Of a stretch of DNA of 60,000 bases, positions 32,781 to 47,700 are shown one piece after another (positions within the stretch are counted from its first letter, which is position 1; the number at the start of each line of letters is the position of its first letter). The DNA is from Liolophura sinensis (Eukaryota; Mollusca; Polyplacophora; Chitonida; Chitonidae). A program made the translations under genes and the position numbers. The stretch is taken from NCBI RefSeq assembly GCF_032854445.1, contig NC_088306.1, forward strand, positions 11,777,386 through 11,837,385, written 5' to 3'. A model generated the notes under the pieces. The model was not told where the DNA came from and did not search any database. It saw only the letters and a list, made by a program, of their open reading frames with translations.

Positions 32781-35700
32781 GTGAGCTTACCCCCTCCTCA
32801 GAAATTTACGATCTCCGAATTTGTTGTTGCCGGCATAAGCTAACTTCGGCAGGCGAATTTCGATGGTTGTTTTCCTTGTCGATTTTATTTTACTTTCTCA
32901 GGACTGTTTTTAGCATTTCTTTTCCCAATATGAACACAGTGATGATAACTATTTTATTGGTTTATCGTATTATTTTTTACCTGAAAATGCACCCTCCGAG
33001 CGCAGCTTGCACAGAAAAGGCCAACGTCATCACCCATATATAGCGTTTAAAGGGCCTACATTTTCGGGGCAGCAGTTCTCAAGGGCATGAGGGGGTGGGG
33101 TGTTGGGTCCAGGGGACGGAGCTAACATTCGCTTTGTGTCAAACGAGAATCATCTCTTCTAAAATGGGGGAATAAATGTAAACGTTATTTACTACGATAA
33201 TAGTTCATATGCGTGAATTGATATGGAAAAATACCGATGTAAATATGCAGACAACGGGAGCAGCTGCGATGCAACGTGGAGATGATAATTTTTACTACTG
33301 TCAGCTGGTGTGTCAGAAAATTTTGTGTCATTCCCATTGATATGTTAAAAAACATTAGGCTATATGAATTAAATCATGATTTCATTTTGTCATCTGAAGA
33401 GGAAAGAAAAACCTCTGTTGCATCAGATTAAGTTACGTTTTAAATGAAATAATGTTTGGTATCATAAGGAATATTGATATGGACTCCTCTGATGATGGCT
33501 GGTCATAATCATGAATGTCTTTCCTTTGAGAAATATAATGATTCTAAAGTGCAATTAATCATTGTATAAAACATACAAGGCGTTGACACAGATTTGTCAC
33601 AAAACAAAAACCGCTTCATCAAGACACACAATCTCAGTGAGGTGATCAGGTCATTCTCTTATCTCAGCGTCAAAAGCCATTAAGCTCACAGATATGTATA
33701 TTTGGCTATGTTTGTATTGGCGTAGAATTATTTACAATAATTAATATGCATATTTATATTGTCAGATGCTATGATGAGAATTTAGGCTCATTTTAACTTT
33801 AAGGACAATTGCACTTAATGCCATGTTTCCGTCAGAAGATTTTGGAAGATTGGTAAAGCCGCTGGTGTCTTTTGTGATAATTTCTACTTTTGTGACAAAA
33901 ATCAAAATGAGTTCTGGTGTGTATTGAAAAATGGAATGTGGGCAGTGGTTGTGACAAGGAAACAAGGGATGTGGTGTGACTGGCTCAAGATAAAAAGAAA
34001 AATTGTTACTAATTCATTTTGTGAAGCCATTCTCAATCATGAGCCATAACAGGTGATCAGTAGCCGGCTTAAGTTTTGGTTAGTTGTAGAAAGCAGTATT
34101 GTAATTTTTGAGTAATTCATTGCTTTTTAGCAGAATAGTGTTGTAATTGCAGCATGATTGACTTGAAAAGTACTTGACGTTCACCATTGTTAACTTGCCA
34201 GATCAGTTGTTTGTGGACTAAACATGTAAGGAATATGCAAAAACAGTTGATGGAAATCAGTGTTTTTGGTTATTTTTATTTGCCATTTTTAGCAACTAAA
34301 GATTTCAAAGGACATATATTTGTGGGCTAAGTTAATATTGTTCTAATCATACCATTGTGGGGGGCCTCGCTCAATCAGATGGTTAAGATGCTATCTCATT
34401 ATGACTGAGACCCTTAACCAGGCCGGTGGCTTACTCTGAGTGGAGGGGCATATGATAGAACAGCTTGAGACTGTGATTGAAGTCCACACAGAGAAACACC
34501 ACAAATGTCAAACATTGATCAACTAATGCTCAGCATGAATATTGGTTTCAGTGAGACAGAGAGGATAGCCTCGGAGGCTCTAATGACACTTCACGTTGAG
34601 GGGGAGCTCTGTCGCATATGTGATGTATTAAGTGTGTCAGATGTCGTCCAGAGGAATGCCAGGGCGCTGTGGAAGGAGTTACAACCCGGAGAAAACACAA
34701 ATGTGGTAATTACAAATAACATTTTCTAGCTGATTAGATTTTCATATATATATATAAAATTTATATATGAATACTTATATATATTATATTATATATATAT
34801 AAATTTTGAGAAATTGTTTTTTGTGAAAATTAGAAGTGGACTGAGTATGCACAACTAGAGCTTTATATCAGAAGATTAGGTTACATGTTAACACTTAACC
34901 TTGAACTGTGGTCATACCTAAACTTTGTTAGGTTGATGCTGTTTGTTAATCTACCTGCCTTGTGATTTCAGGAGGGAATCAAGCCCTGGTTTGCATGCTG
35001 TCTCTATATCACTGTTATAGATGCCAGGTAAGTATGGAATCTGCAAGGAATAATAAATTACAAAACAGAAAGTAACTTGCAAAAATCTTGTCTGCGTGAT
35101 ATGAAATTGTATGCGACAGATAAAAAAAAAAAATGTTTGTAAGCATTTCCCATCTGGCAAAGTAAGACTTAGAGGCACGTGATCATTATTAGTGTTTAGG
35201 AGTAATGATACAGTCTGGAACCTCACCACTCAGTACAAGCTGCAGCCAATAGGCCCCTGACAAGCGTGGTTGCCAAGTTGATTCCAGCTCTCTCTTCTTC
35301 CCCAGTCGCTTCATGTGACCAGGATGTTTGTTTACTTCATACTAAAAGGCTGCACAGTGGGTTGCTTTGCGAAGATTTTTGAGTTTGACGGCAATCAATT
35401 AATACATAAGTTGTAGGCTACTAGTATTCCCGGTTTTCTATAAATCTCACACCATAAAATGTTGATTAAACAACTTAGAGTAGGCATCAAAAAGTTCAAA
35501 GGTCAAAATATAACTATTTTTCATCTAAATGTTCTCTTTGCTTATTTGTTATGTTTTTTGTTAAATCGTAGATAAAATCAAATTGTTACTGAATGGGGTT
35601 TTCCACTGTCGGTTTAATCCCGCTAAAATAGGACCTGTTGATGAGTTTATAGATAAGTTACACTTTTGGGTTAAGCTTTCTTTAAAAAGTCAGGCTTCTG

Positions 35701-38700
35701 GCATGGTGTTCTCAGTGAGATTTCGTACTCTGATGTAAATGTAGAATTTCATGTGCTCTGGCATGTAGAATTTCTTGTGTTTTCATTTTCAGTATGCCAT
35801 ATGGGTTGAGTGATCCAGCTGCTCACAGCATGCACTTAGATGGTCCAGGGTTTACTGTCACTGATCTGCTAAAGACAGCTGATGTAAAGTAAGTCTATGA
35901 TTGGTCAGTGATGTAGGTCACTTGCATGCTATCCTGATGAAAGCCATAGCTTTGGAGTACGATTTAAAGAACCTTATTTTAGTAGCTGTGCATCAGCATA
36001 GATGCTGTAACAAGCCGTATTTTGTATGGTTCCAAGTTGATGGACAAGTTATGATTCTGCAAGGATAAGATTGTGTTGTTGGGTACAGCTTTGTGCCAGG
36101 TAGTGGTGGAGTGGTTAAGAAGCTGGGGTTTGAGTCACCAGGACACACAAGTTGTAGGGTCACTCAGTCCTGAGACAGGGAACTTCTCTCTTTAAAATTG
36201 TTCGAATCAAATGAATAATGACAGTGTGTAAACATAAGTTTTTCCGGCTTTGTAATTGCTTGCACTAGGCTATAATCACCAGTGTTCCCAGATAATTGTG
36301 AACTCGCTAACCCATAAAGCCTGAGTAAATAAAAGACAAACGAATTTTGATATAAATAGTTACATTGAAATCTGTTCATTTGTAGAGAAGTCTTCATCAA
36401 ATATTGATTGTTATGTGGTGGTTTTGTTTCAGGATCACAGTGTTTTTTGAGAAGATGAGAAATATACGTGACAACTTTGATCTCAGTCAAACGGTACAGC
36501 ATCAGTTAGTTAATTTGGAAAAAAGATACTGCATCGTCATGGCAATATTCCACAAATTTGAAAGGTAGGCAGGTATCCAGTTTATAGAAGGAAAAGAAAA
36601 CAAGGTTATTTGCTTCCAAGGATTTCGTCTAAAAAAAAAATAAGTCACTGAAATGACTTACCGAAGGCAAGTAAGCCGCCCCGCCCAAGCCGTTATACTG
36701 ATATGGGTCAGCCAGTCGTTGCACTATCCCCTTCATGCTGAAGGCCAAGCGAGGAAGTTACATCTTCCTCTTTTAAAGTCTCAGGTGTGACTCGACCCAG
36801 GATTTATCCTGGATCTGCCGCTCCCGAAGCGGACGCTGTATCAATCCTTTGAACCAGAGAGGCCTATGCCTGGGATATATGTACCAGGATATTTACAGAA
36901 AAATGTGATGTTTAGATTTCTAACATGGCTTATAAATCTTGGTGTGTTGACGTAGTTTGGTGTGTTATTGGCTACAGGGCCAGTGAAGCTGTGTGTTTAT
37001 AGAATAAGGGAACTTTCAAAATAAATTTTTTAATATAAAGCAAGGTAGCAGTTTCATGTGTGCATGACACATTCAGATGTGAAGGGAGGTTGGTGGAGGG
37101 GGGGGGGGGGCGCAGATGATAAACAGTGGCACTTTCTCTTTTGTTAATTTAAAAAATTGGTACCTTTGATGGACTCACAATTCCACAAATTTCTTGGGTT
37201 GAACGTGAAATACATCTGTTTTCTGACAGGGGAAGTTCTGGCAGCAACCTGCGAGTGGTCATTGGTTTCCCCCAGTCTCTGCCCGGTTTCTGCCGACTGT
37301 AATTTTGGCTGCACTGGTATAAAAATGAAATATTCTTGAGTACAGTAAAAAACACCAATCAAATAAATGAATAAACATGTCAGAAATACACACAAAAAAT
37401 AGCACTGAGTTGAATGTCACAAGTCTGATGTCCAGGCATAGACAGAAATCACTATGTGCTTTTGTTTGTCCAGCGTGACACATTCTGCATATGAATGTTG
37501 ATTCATATTCAAAATTGCTATGTGGTTTATAGTGAACAGATGTTTAATGTACAGTACATGTATTCGATAAAATTAATTTATTAATTTGATTGTTTTATGC
37601 GGTAGTCAAGAATATTTCACTTATAAGGCAGCGGCCAGCATTATGGTGGGAGGAAACCTGGCAGAGCCCAGGGGAAACCCACGACCATCTGCAGGTTGCT
37701 GTAATCCATAAAAGAACAAAATGTCTAACCTGCAATCTATACTTGTGCCCAGAATAAGTCAAATTCTATACGAAAGGGCAAAAGTTTGTCGATATTCAAT
37801 GTCTTGGTCTTTTTCTGTTTTTCCAAATACTCATTTTAAAGTGTGTTTATCTTTTCAGATTATTTAAAGAAGTTTTCAGGGAAGAAACACATATCGATGC
37901 TCAGGAGTAAGTTACCGGAGAACTGCTTGTTTCTTATGTGTTACATATCATGCCATCATGGGTAAGAGTTGTCGTGTGTACAGCCGAGTTCACAAGATTG
38001 AATTTACCACACTGACTCCTCATATTCGACAAGTGGGGTGAAAATGGGACAAGATTGTTTCATAATCTGTGCTTAGGCAGTGTTGCTTGTCGAATGCGAT
38101 ATTGCTTGAAATACCGTAAATGACCTAAAATTTCGCCCACAAAAGTCCATTTTTAGAGGCAAATTAGTGTCACGAAATATTATTTTTGGTGCTGAAACTT
38201 TCAGTTTTCCAGTAGAATATCATCACATGTTCAAAGCAAACTTTTCTGAAATCAATACAGCTGTCAGAATGACCTCTTAAAAATATGTGCAAGTTAGTCA
38301 TGTATGAAATTTATGGAATTGTACTTATACAGCATTTTTAGTTGAAACTAAGAGTGCAGCTTTGAAAAACATTATTGCACATTTTTTTCGTAGTCATTTT
38401 GACATGTTTACAGAGTTTCATTAAATAGCCTTTGTGTTGATGAAATTGTTTCACTGGTTGAGTAGCTTTAGCAGCAGTTATCTATTGATGTGTAAAGTAA
38501 TGGATTTTAACTCTTCTGGAGCATATCAGTTCTTGGCAGGGGTTTAGATAACATAAGAAAACTGATGTGCAATTTGGTTGGTCTTAGCCATTGGTTTCTT
38601 TGTATTGTTATTATCTTCATATGTGTTTGACCCCTTTCTGAGAGAATATAAACGTATAAACTTACGTGCTGTTGGCTTTGTGTTAGCATTGAGTGTTCCT

Positions 38701-41700
38701 TGTTATTACTGTTATCTGTTTGTGCCTTTTTTCTGTTAACAGAGAAAGTGTGCTCAGGGCTTTAAATCCGGAAGGGTTTGACTTTAATAAAAGGCTGGCC
38801 TGGGCTTTATTTTTATTGGCAAAAGGTGAGTACAATATGTAATGAAATGCTTCTAAAGAGTGAATATCTTATCTTTGTATTCATGTCATTGTTTCACCTG
38901 GTTATGTATTTCTCTGTAATAGTAAAATGTGTCATTATTGCATCCTAAATTAATTCAAGATGACACTTAAAAGTCCAGTTCCTCGTAACTTCTTTAATTG
39001 GAACTCGAGATCTATGTGAAGTAATCGTAGTTGAACAACAATTTCACTTGATCTTTCTTTGAACTTGTTCTTGAGTTTTACCTTCATTTTAACATTGAAA
39101 GAATCCAGCTTCAGGTGTGGCTTTGAGAAAGACAGTTTGCAAGGTACCCAGTAAAAAGCAGTGGTTTACTTTTGGCTCTCCTGATTTCTCCACCTATTCA
39201 CCTGACTACAGACAGAAAAGGGAAAAATTCTTGAGTACAATGTTTTTGAAACAAAACCAATCAGATATATAAATTATTTTAACACAATCGTAATATGTAC
39301 AATTGACCATTGACCTTCAGGTGCTTATTTAGGAGATAGTCAAGAATTAGTGCTGGCTTTCCACTTCCTGTTGTGTTGTGTAGAGTTTGTGATGCGATAC
39401 ACTCCAGCTTTTCAACTTCTGCCACCGTTTGGTAAGTATGACGAGTTTCTGAAGGGGTAACTGGAGCCAAATTTCTCATTGACAATACAGTTGCCATCAT
39501 TCTGTCAACTATTTTGATACTGTTGCAGTTGTGTAAATACTATTGCATTCTTTCTGTAATAATCGTTAGAGTTTGTTCGGAATTCTTTAATTAGAATACT
39601 GTATTTGACCTTAAATTTCATCCATGACAAAGTTAAATCATTTTGCCTTATTCTGCAAGTTCTGTCAGTGTCAAAAAGGTTTTTTGAGGTTTGTTTTGAA
39701 CATAGAATCCAACTGAAGAAATGTAAGTTTCAGCACCAAACCTGATTTTTGTATGACCTTTACTACCCTCTGAAAATGTACCATTTTGACGATAGTATTT
39801 TATACTGCAAATACCCATCTGCCAGGCAGCCACATCAGATAAATTTTCAGGAAATTTAAGATAAATAAATTATGAATGAATATGAGTTTGAAAGATGTGT
39901 ACAAAGCTGTCTTGCATCCACCATTGCCTGAATAGTATCATGTCAATTTGATTTTGAATAATTGTTTCCTACCATGTTTTTATGTCGTTCAGATTCCCTG
40001 CGGATTGGTAACAACAATCATGTGGTAGAGGAGGCCTTTCTCAGGAAGTTATGTGATCATTGTAACACCAGTTTTGAAGAGGTAATTATGCAGACAATAT
40101 TTTGTGGGATTCTCTCCAGTTCTTGAAAATACCTGAATTCTGGTGCAAGATTTGCAAAACATTAGAACATTTTAAAAAAGCAGTACCAGAGATTTGTGGC
40201 AAAAATTTGATAAGTGCAAACCCAATCAAAATTTAGAATAGCACAAGTATTTATCTTTTGCAAAATATAGGAAGCTTCTGTTCAAAACTGGTAAAAAACC
40301 TTCCAGAAAACTGGTAAAATTCCTAAATTTTATAAACCGATTGATTTAGGACTTTTTTAAACTTTTTGATCATTTTAACACTAAATAGTACAGGTACTCG
40401 CCTTATATTTACTGAAAAGAAGTAATTTGAAATATTCTTGCTGAAATTCTACAGAAAATTTGATTTCATCTATAATGAATGTTTATTTTTGGGCTAAAAA
40501 TCTCAGCTATAACCTATTTAATTTTGGTGTGAGTTCTTGAAAGTGGTTGTTGTTTTCATTTCAGATTTGGTTTCAGGGGTGCTAAGGCTCCTCCCATTCA
40601 AATACCACTAATGCATATCTTGTATTTATATAATACATGTGATATTGGAACACGACTAAAGCAGGACACGAAATTGTAGTCACCGTCTGAAAACGTACCT
40701 CTGCACTCATTTTAACACTGGTATATTTACTTCCTTAAGATGACCATGTCAGGGTTAAAAATGTTGACCAGTGTTATTTGATTTCATCAGGTGATAAGTG
40801 TAAAGAAGACGTATACTGACCACTTCATACACTCTCTCAAGAACGAGAATGGCCTGTTGGAGGTAAGTTTTGCTCAGAACTTCAGTGTCTCTGCCAATGA
40901 TTATTTGAGAATTAATTTGCTCATTTCTCTTGACTCTCTTGTACCTAAAATTTGAGCGGAAATAATTGAAGTACATGTTAAATTTTGCCTTCTAATTGAA
41001 TAATTATTGGATATCCTGTTTTGTTTGAGAAACAACCATTGTCTTGAAACTTTTCATTATATATTTGAGTGATGTTTAGTTTTTGTGCCTCAAATCAAAT
41101 TTAACCTGTGTATAGCTGATAAATCAAGTGTGCCCGTGGATTATTGCAGGTCTAGTGTCAAACCACTCCTGTGACATCAACCCTTCACAGTATTGTCAGT
41201 GGCACATATATTGAAATCAGCTGCTATTATTCCTGTTTCAGTACTAGAGTGGACAACAGGTTTACACCTAAATGATAGTCTGTCAGTGTGTCAAGACTCA
41301 GTTTTCCATACTTTCATTTAAAAACTGTTCATCGTATTGAATTGAAACTAGATACTTGGCCTCACCATGGTAGTTTAAAGTGCCGGTTCAAGGTTTGGCT
41401 GTTTCATTGATTTTTCAACAGTGTCTAGTTTTGAATGCTTCAGCCACTAAGGGCACATGTTCTGCTTTTGCATTATTTCCAGAATTTTTGTTAAGTGGAG
41501 GAATATTCGTTTCATTTCAGATGGAGACTCTCCTGAAGCTGTACAGCACTGTGTATTATAGTCAGAAGGACATAGACGAGATGTTACTACTAGACCACGA
41601 CGAACACTTACTCCCAGTGTATTCCCAAATAAAAAGGTAACTATGACCTTGATGGTTCCACCAAGCTTTTAATATTCATCAGTCAGGATTAACACATCTG

Positions 41701-44700
41701 CACTTCTCTTTGACCAGTTTGGACTTTTACAAAGCTCGGAAAAATTTCCCTGTGTCATGTTAAAGGGCTACCCCACAGCATGCATTTATGGAAAGAAAAT
41801 GTTGGTACCCTACATGTATCTGAATGATCGCAAATGTGGAAAAGATCTGTTTTGATAACTTGATATTTAAGAGTATATCTTTACATATCACATAATATGT
41901 AAATTATACATCAAATTACAAACTTTCTTTACCTCTAGACAGAGTTATATGCCGCATTCACATGATTCAGTTTGTCAACTCATTAAATTTGACTAGTCCA
42001 GTGAAAATAGGACATCTGTTGTTTCATAACTGTGTTCAGATGGGGTAATTTGACGAATTCTACAAGTTGGATGAAATAACGTGTGTTCTTGTTTGACAAA
42101 TAGACGTCAAAGTGTATGATGTGGTCGCTGTGAGTTCAAGTCCAGTTCATGCTGGCTTCTTCTCCGGCCGTAAGTGGGAAGGTCTGTCAGCAACCTGTGG
42201 ATTGTCAACAGTTTCCCCCGGGCTCTGCCCAGTTTCCTCCCACCATAATGCTGGCCACCGTCGTATAAGTGAAATATTCTTGAGTACGGTGTTAAACACC
42301 AATTAAATAAATAAATCAAAGAGTATTACATTACATGTATGACATGTTGGACAGTGTGATCTGCGGCTTTACAGTTTTGTTTTCCTCATGATAAATAAAA
42401 CATCACTTGGTCAGTGATTCATTGAAATCAGATCTGCTGCATCTAAGCCTGCAGTGTTTATTTTGCACATGTACCTCATTATTCCAGATCTCCAACACAT
42501 AAGATTAACCCAGAAGTTCAGATGACACCAATACGGTAAGCTCTTGTCTGCCATTGGGGGATAACCAGTTTTAATAAAGAACCAAGCCAAAGTTATACTC
42601 AGGGTTACAGAATTGGCGCTGATTGGCTGACAGTGGAGATAGGATTTCCTGGGTTAAACCGCACAGCCTTGGTCACGCTTGAATAAATCTGCCATACTGA
42701 AAATTTAGCTCAGACTTGACATAGCCTGGTTTTGCCTATCTGTCACAGCAACCGATCAGAATCAATTCTGTGTCCATATTAGTGCACACCTTGTAAATGT
42801 ACAGTGGCTGAATAAATCTGGACTTATTTGTCCACATTTTTTGTGCTGATATTCCTTTTGAGTTCACATAAGATGAAGCATGTGGAAACGTAATATTGAG
42901 GGAAAATATGGCTAAAATATAGTGAACATGCACATTAATTTGGGGTATCAGACTGCAACTACTTTAGGCATTATAAAAAAAAAATATTAGGATTACAAAA
43001 AAAAAGCTTTTTGCATGGAAAATATCATGTTCTATTTATGTTAAAGCGGTGCACATGTACTATGACTTCACATTTTATAGTCATTTAATTGAAAAGTCCG
43101 GTTGTCTGTTTGATTCAGGACGGCGCTCAGCACTGTCCAACAGTTGAAAAAGATACTCAGCTCAGGGAGAGAGGGACCAAGTGACAAGCTCAAGATTTTC
43201 TTCAAGGTATAGGACTGTTCTGCTTCTCACAATGGTGGGAAATGACTAGCTACTAGCATTGTTAGGGACCTGGTGTTAAGGTGTTAAGATCGCAGCAGCC
43301 TCTCACTGCTAAGCTCACAGACACAAATCTGGAAAGCCTGCCAGTAAATTGTGTTGAGTATTGTAGGTTTCATTGTCCAATGTCTGTCTGGCCACCATCA
43401 TACAATGGCAGCTGTCGTATAAATGGGATATTCTTGGTACAGTGTTGAACTCTCAATTGGAATATAAAAAAAAATACAAGGAAATGCAAGCAAAGGACTC
43501 CTCTCTGCTGTACATATAATATTAGTTTCATGGTTACTCAGTGGTAGGATACGGAAATATATGGTTTCTTTGACCGTCGTGGCACCTTGTAAAATATGAG
43601 AGTTAAAGACATCATGAGTTTCCGTATCCTATCACTGAGTAGCCATGTAACACATTTATCGTGCAAAAGATCCTCAGGCTAGTGCTAATTTCAAACCCTG
43701 AGTAAATGCCAACGGTTAAACAATAGGAACCCACTTAGATACATATAGGAAATACTACCGATTAAAAACATGAATCAATTGCTGCTCTTTCAGGAGAGAA
43801 GGTTGGAAACAGTACGTTATAAGTATTTTATCAGATGTCTTGATGATTTTTCTTATTTTTCAGAATTGTTCTAAGCGTCCAGATGAGACAGTAGCAGATT
43901 GTGTAAAGCAATTAGAAAAGGAATTTATTGCCAGCCTGATTAAGGTGACAGGGGAAAAACACAGGTCTATAGGGGAGCAGAGGTTCAGGATGGCTGTCAG
44001 ACTGTATTATAGGGTGATGGAGGCCCTGCTCACTTCTGTAAGTTTATATTACCAGCCTAGTGGGGGTAACAGGGGGAAAAACACAGGTCTATGGGTGAGC
44101 AGAGGTTCAGGATGGCTGCCAGGCTGTATTATAGGGTCATGGAGGCCCTGCTCACTTCTGTAAGTTTATATTACTAGCCTAGTGGGGGTAACAGGGGAAA
44201 AACACAGGTCTATGGGTGAGCAGAGGTTCAGGATGGCTGTCAGGCTGTATTATAGGGTCATGGAGGCCCTGCTCACTTCTGTAAGTTTATATCACTAGCC
44301 TAGTGGGGGTAACAGGGGAAAAACACAAGTCTACAGGGGAGCAGAGGTTCAGGATGGCTGTATTATAGAGTCATTGAGGCCCTGCTCACTTCTGTAAGTT
44401 TATATTACCAGCCTGGTGGGGGTAACAGGGCAAAAACACAGGTCTATAGGGGAGCAGAGGTTCAGGATGGCTGTCAGACTGTATTATAGGGTCATGGAGG
44501 CCCTGCTCACTTCTGTAAGTTTATATCACTAGCCTAGTGGGGGTAACAGGGGAAAAACACAAGTCTACAGGGGAGCAGAGGTTCAGGATGGCTGTATTAT
44601 AGAGTCATTGAGGCCCTGCTCACTTCTGTAAGTTTATATTACCAGCCTGGTGGGGGTAACAGGGCAAAAACACAGGTCTATAGGGGAGCAGAGGTTCAGG

Positions 44701-47700
44701 ATGGCTGTCAGACTGTATTATAGGGTGATGGAGGCCCTGCTCACTTCTGTAAGTTTATATTACCAGCCTGGTCGGGGTAACACGGGAAAAACACAGGTAT
44801 ATGGGTGAGCAGAGGTTCAGGATGGCTGCCAGGCTGTATTATAGGGTGATGGAGGCCCTGCTCACTTCTGTAAGTTTATATTACCAGCCTGGTCGGGGTA
44901 ACACGGGAAAAACACAGGTCTATGGGTGAGCAGAGGTTCAGGATGGCTGCCAGGCTGTATTATAGGGTGATGGAGGCCCTGCTCACTTCTGTAAGTTTAT
45001 ATTACCAGCCTGGTCGGGGTAACACGGGAAAAACACAGGTATATGGGTGAGCAGAGGTTCAGGATGGCTGCCAGGCTGTATTATAGGGTGATGGAGGCCC
45101 TGCTCACTTCTGTAAGTTTATATTACTAGCCTAGTGGGGGTAACAGGGGAAAAACACAAGTCTACAGGGGAGCAGAGGTTCAGGATGGCTGTCAGGCTGT
45201 ATTATAGGGTCATGGAGGACCTGCTCACTTCTGTAAGTTTATATTACCAGCCTGGTGGGGGTAACAGGGGAAAAACACAGGTCTATAGGGGAGCAGAGGT
45301 TCAGGGTGGCTCTCAAGCTGTACTATAGGGTCATGGAGGCCCTGCTCACTTCTGTAAGTTTATATTACTAGCCTAGTGGGAGTAACAGGGCAAAAACACA
45401 GGTCTATAGGGGAGCAGAGGTTCAGGATGGCTGTCAGGCTGTATTATAGGGTCATGGAGGACCTGCTCACTTCTGTAAGTTTATATCACCAGCCTAGTGG
45501 GGGTGACATCTGCTCTTGTCTGTGAAATATTTCCAGATCTTTTGAAAGCAACATTAAGGAGTCACAGTGAATCCATGTAATTTTGAGACACACTGATTTG
45601 AATGATACAGTTTTCAAAATCAGGAGCTAAACATAGCCAGTAAAATTAGGAATTGTATGTATTTTTATCAGGTAGACGAGTGGGAACATGGTTTTGGATT
45701 TTATCCAACTTACAACTTCTGAACTTTCTTACATGTGGGATGTTTTTTATTTTCTATCTGTTTACATTAACAACAACTTATTATGTGTTCCTGATAGTCT
45801 GCCTTAATTGCTGGATTCCTTTTTGCAGGAACAAGAACGACTTTCTCAGAAGGACTTCAGCACATTATTGAACAAAGATACCTTCCACCGCTGCCTGCTG
45901 GCCTGTTCCACAGAGGTGGTTATGACAGCTTACGGGGTCTCATGTAAGTGTTTTCATCTGTAGCGTATTTGGCCACAAATCCTGTGTGTTTACCATTGCA
46001 TAGTGAGCCAGTGGCCTGCGAGTGGTTTGCTTGTGATGTGCCTGTGGAATGGTGGTGGTCTGGCTGTAGAAGTGTATCTTTGTTTGGTTGATCAAAGTTG
46101 AACGATAATCACTTTTCACTTCCATAATTCCACAGCAAGACCACTTGAAGCGTGCTGATGAGAGGGAGTGAGGAATACTTGTGTCAATTTGGGTGTGGGG
46201 TGTAGCTTATTGAGTAAGCCACTCTTTACCATGAGGAACACAAGGTGTGGGTCCAGTGTTGGACTTTGACAAGGAATTTGTAGATTTCTCTGAGTTCTGT
46301 GTTAGAAGGAGCGTTTTTTAATAATGAGCAGTGGCTGACACTGATTGGGCCATTTGAACAACTGTACGTTCATTGTCTACATGTATTTGTTCCTTGCCAA
46401 TAAGGCTTTTAAATCTCGTGTGGGAAAGGTGGGTGTGTTAACCTGGGTACTCCTCAACCCACAACTACCATCACATTAGTGAAATATTCTAGAGCGTGTC
46501 GTCAAGATCAGAATTACAGTTTTTACCTTGGTTTTATCCCATTGTATACTGCGGAATGTGTTATTAATTGTGTTTTAATTCAGTAAAAGTAAGAATTTAT
46601 TGAGAAACCGTTGCATTCGTTCGCGCATTTGTTTCTTGCAGGGAACACATGTGAACAAGCCATGAACTCTGAGGAGTCTGACTTTGCATTTCCATGGATT
46701 TTGGTCACTTTCCAGCTGAAAGCTTACGACTTCTACAAAGTGTTAGAGAGTTTTATCAGGGCAGAACCTAAACTCACTAAAGATATAATCAGGGTAAGTT
46801 AGTGTCCTGACCTGGTTGTTCAAAACTGGTTTAAGACTTAATGCTGCTTTTAACTTTAAGCCAAGTCTTAAATTTTGCACTGAACCAAATGAAAATTGTG
46901 TTAAATTGCATTAAATGTTAACTAAAACTGCTGCTGTTATACTTTGTGTTTGGACAACAGCATTGGCTGCAGAGTTTGGCTAAGAATTTGAATATAAAAT
47001 TTGACTTAATTTCGCACTTTCGGACAACTGGGCCGTGTACAGCTTAATGTGTCATATCCCCAAGATGGGAAATGGTGTTGGGCAAGGGCAGGGTCGGGGA
47101 AGAGCTAGTTAGTGGTCTATTCTGTACCAGGTACATGGCAGGTACAGGTTTACTTTGTGAGCTGAATCTAAGTCTCAGAAAGAGAGCCTTTGCCAAAAAA
47201 CCCTAACACCATTACAGTTATAAGCATGCAGAAGACCCATTATATACTCTCAACTGGCCCCAGTAGCACAGTTGGTAGAGCATTCACTTCGGGAGCGGTA
47301 GATCGAGGGTCAACCCTGGATCGGGTCACACCTAAGACCTTAAAAGAGGAAGTTGTAACTTCCTCGCTTGGTGTTCAGCATGAAAGGGATAGTGCAACGA
47401 CCAGTTGACTCATATCAGTATAATGGCTCGGGTGGGAAGGCTTACTTGCCTCGGTTAGGTGTCTCAGTGAAGCAGCACTGGATAAAAGAGCGGTTGAAAT
47501 CCGTCCTGCAACAAGGAGGCACATTACATGCTCTTTAATGATTCCTTCGTCGTCATGTGACTGAAAAATTGTTAAGGACGACGGATGATATGGATTATAA
47601 TAATGGGAATGAAAAAAAGCACGTGGCAAGCACTGTGTGGCAACATCACTTTCAAGCTCATGTAATTTGGTGTTGCAAAAATTCATATTAAATATGTGAA

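Noticed and set aside
34505-34551. RB1 start at ATG 34505
   Set aside because: In frame, but an acceptor (TTGGTTTCAG) follows it and the exon at 32737-32780 joins in phase behind a promoter-like segment. Kept only as an alternative.
43840-44163. 107-codon frame extending RB1 exon 14 into the array
   Set aside because: Exon 14 is bounded by an acceptor at 43863 and a strong donor at 44038. The extension is read-through of the duplicated intron-exon unit in the wrong frame.
45134-45328. Separate 64-codon frame within the array
   Set aside because: It is a fragment of the duplicated exon 14 sequence, not an independent gene.
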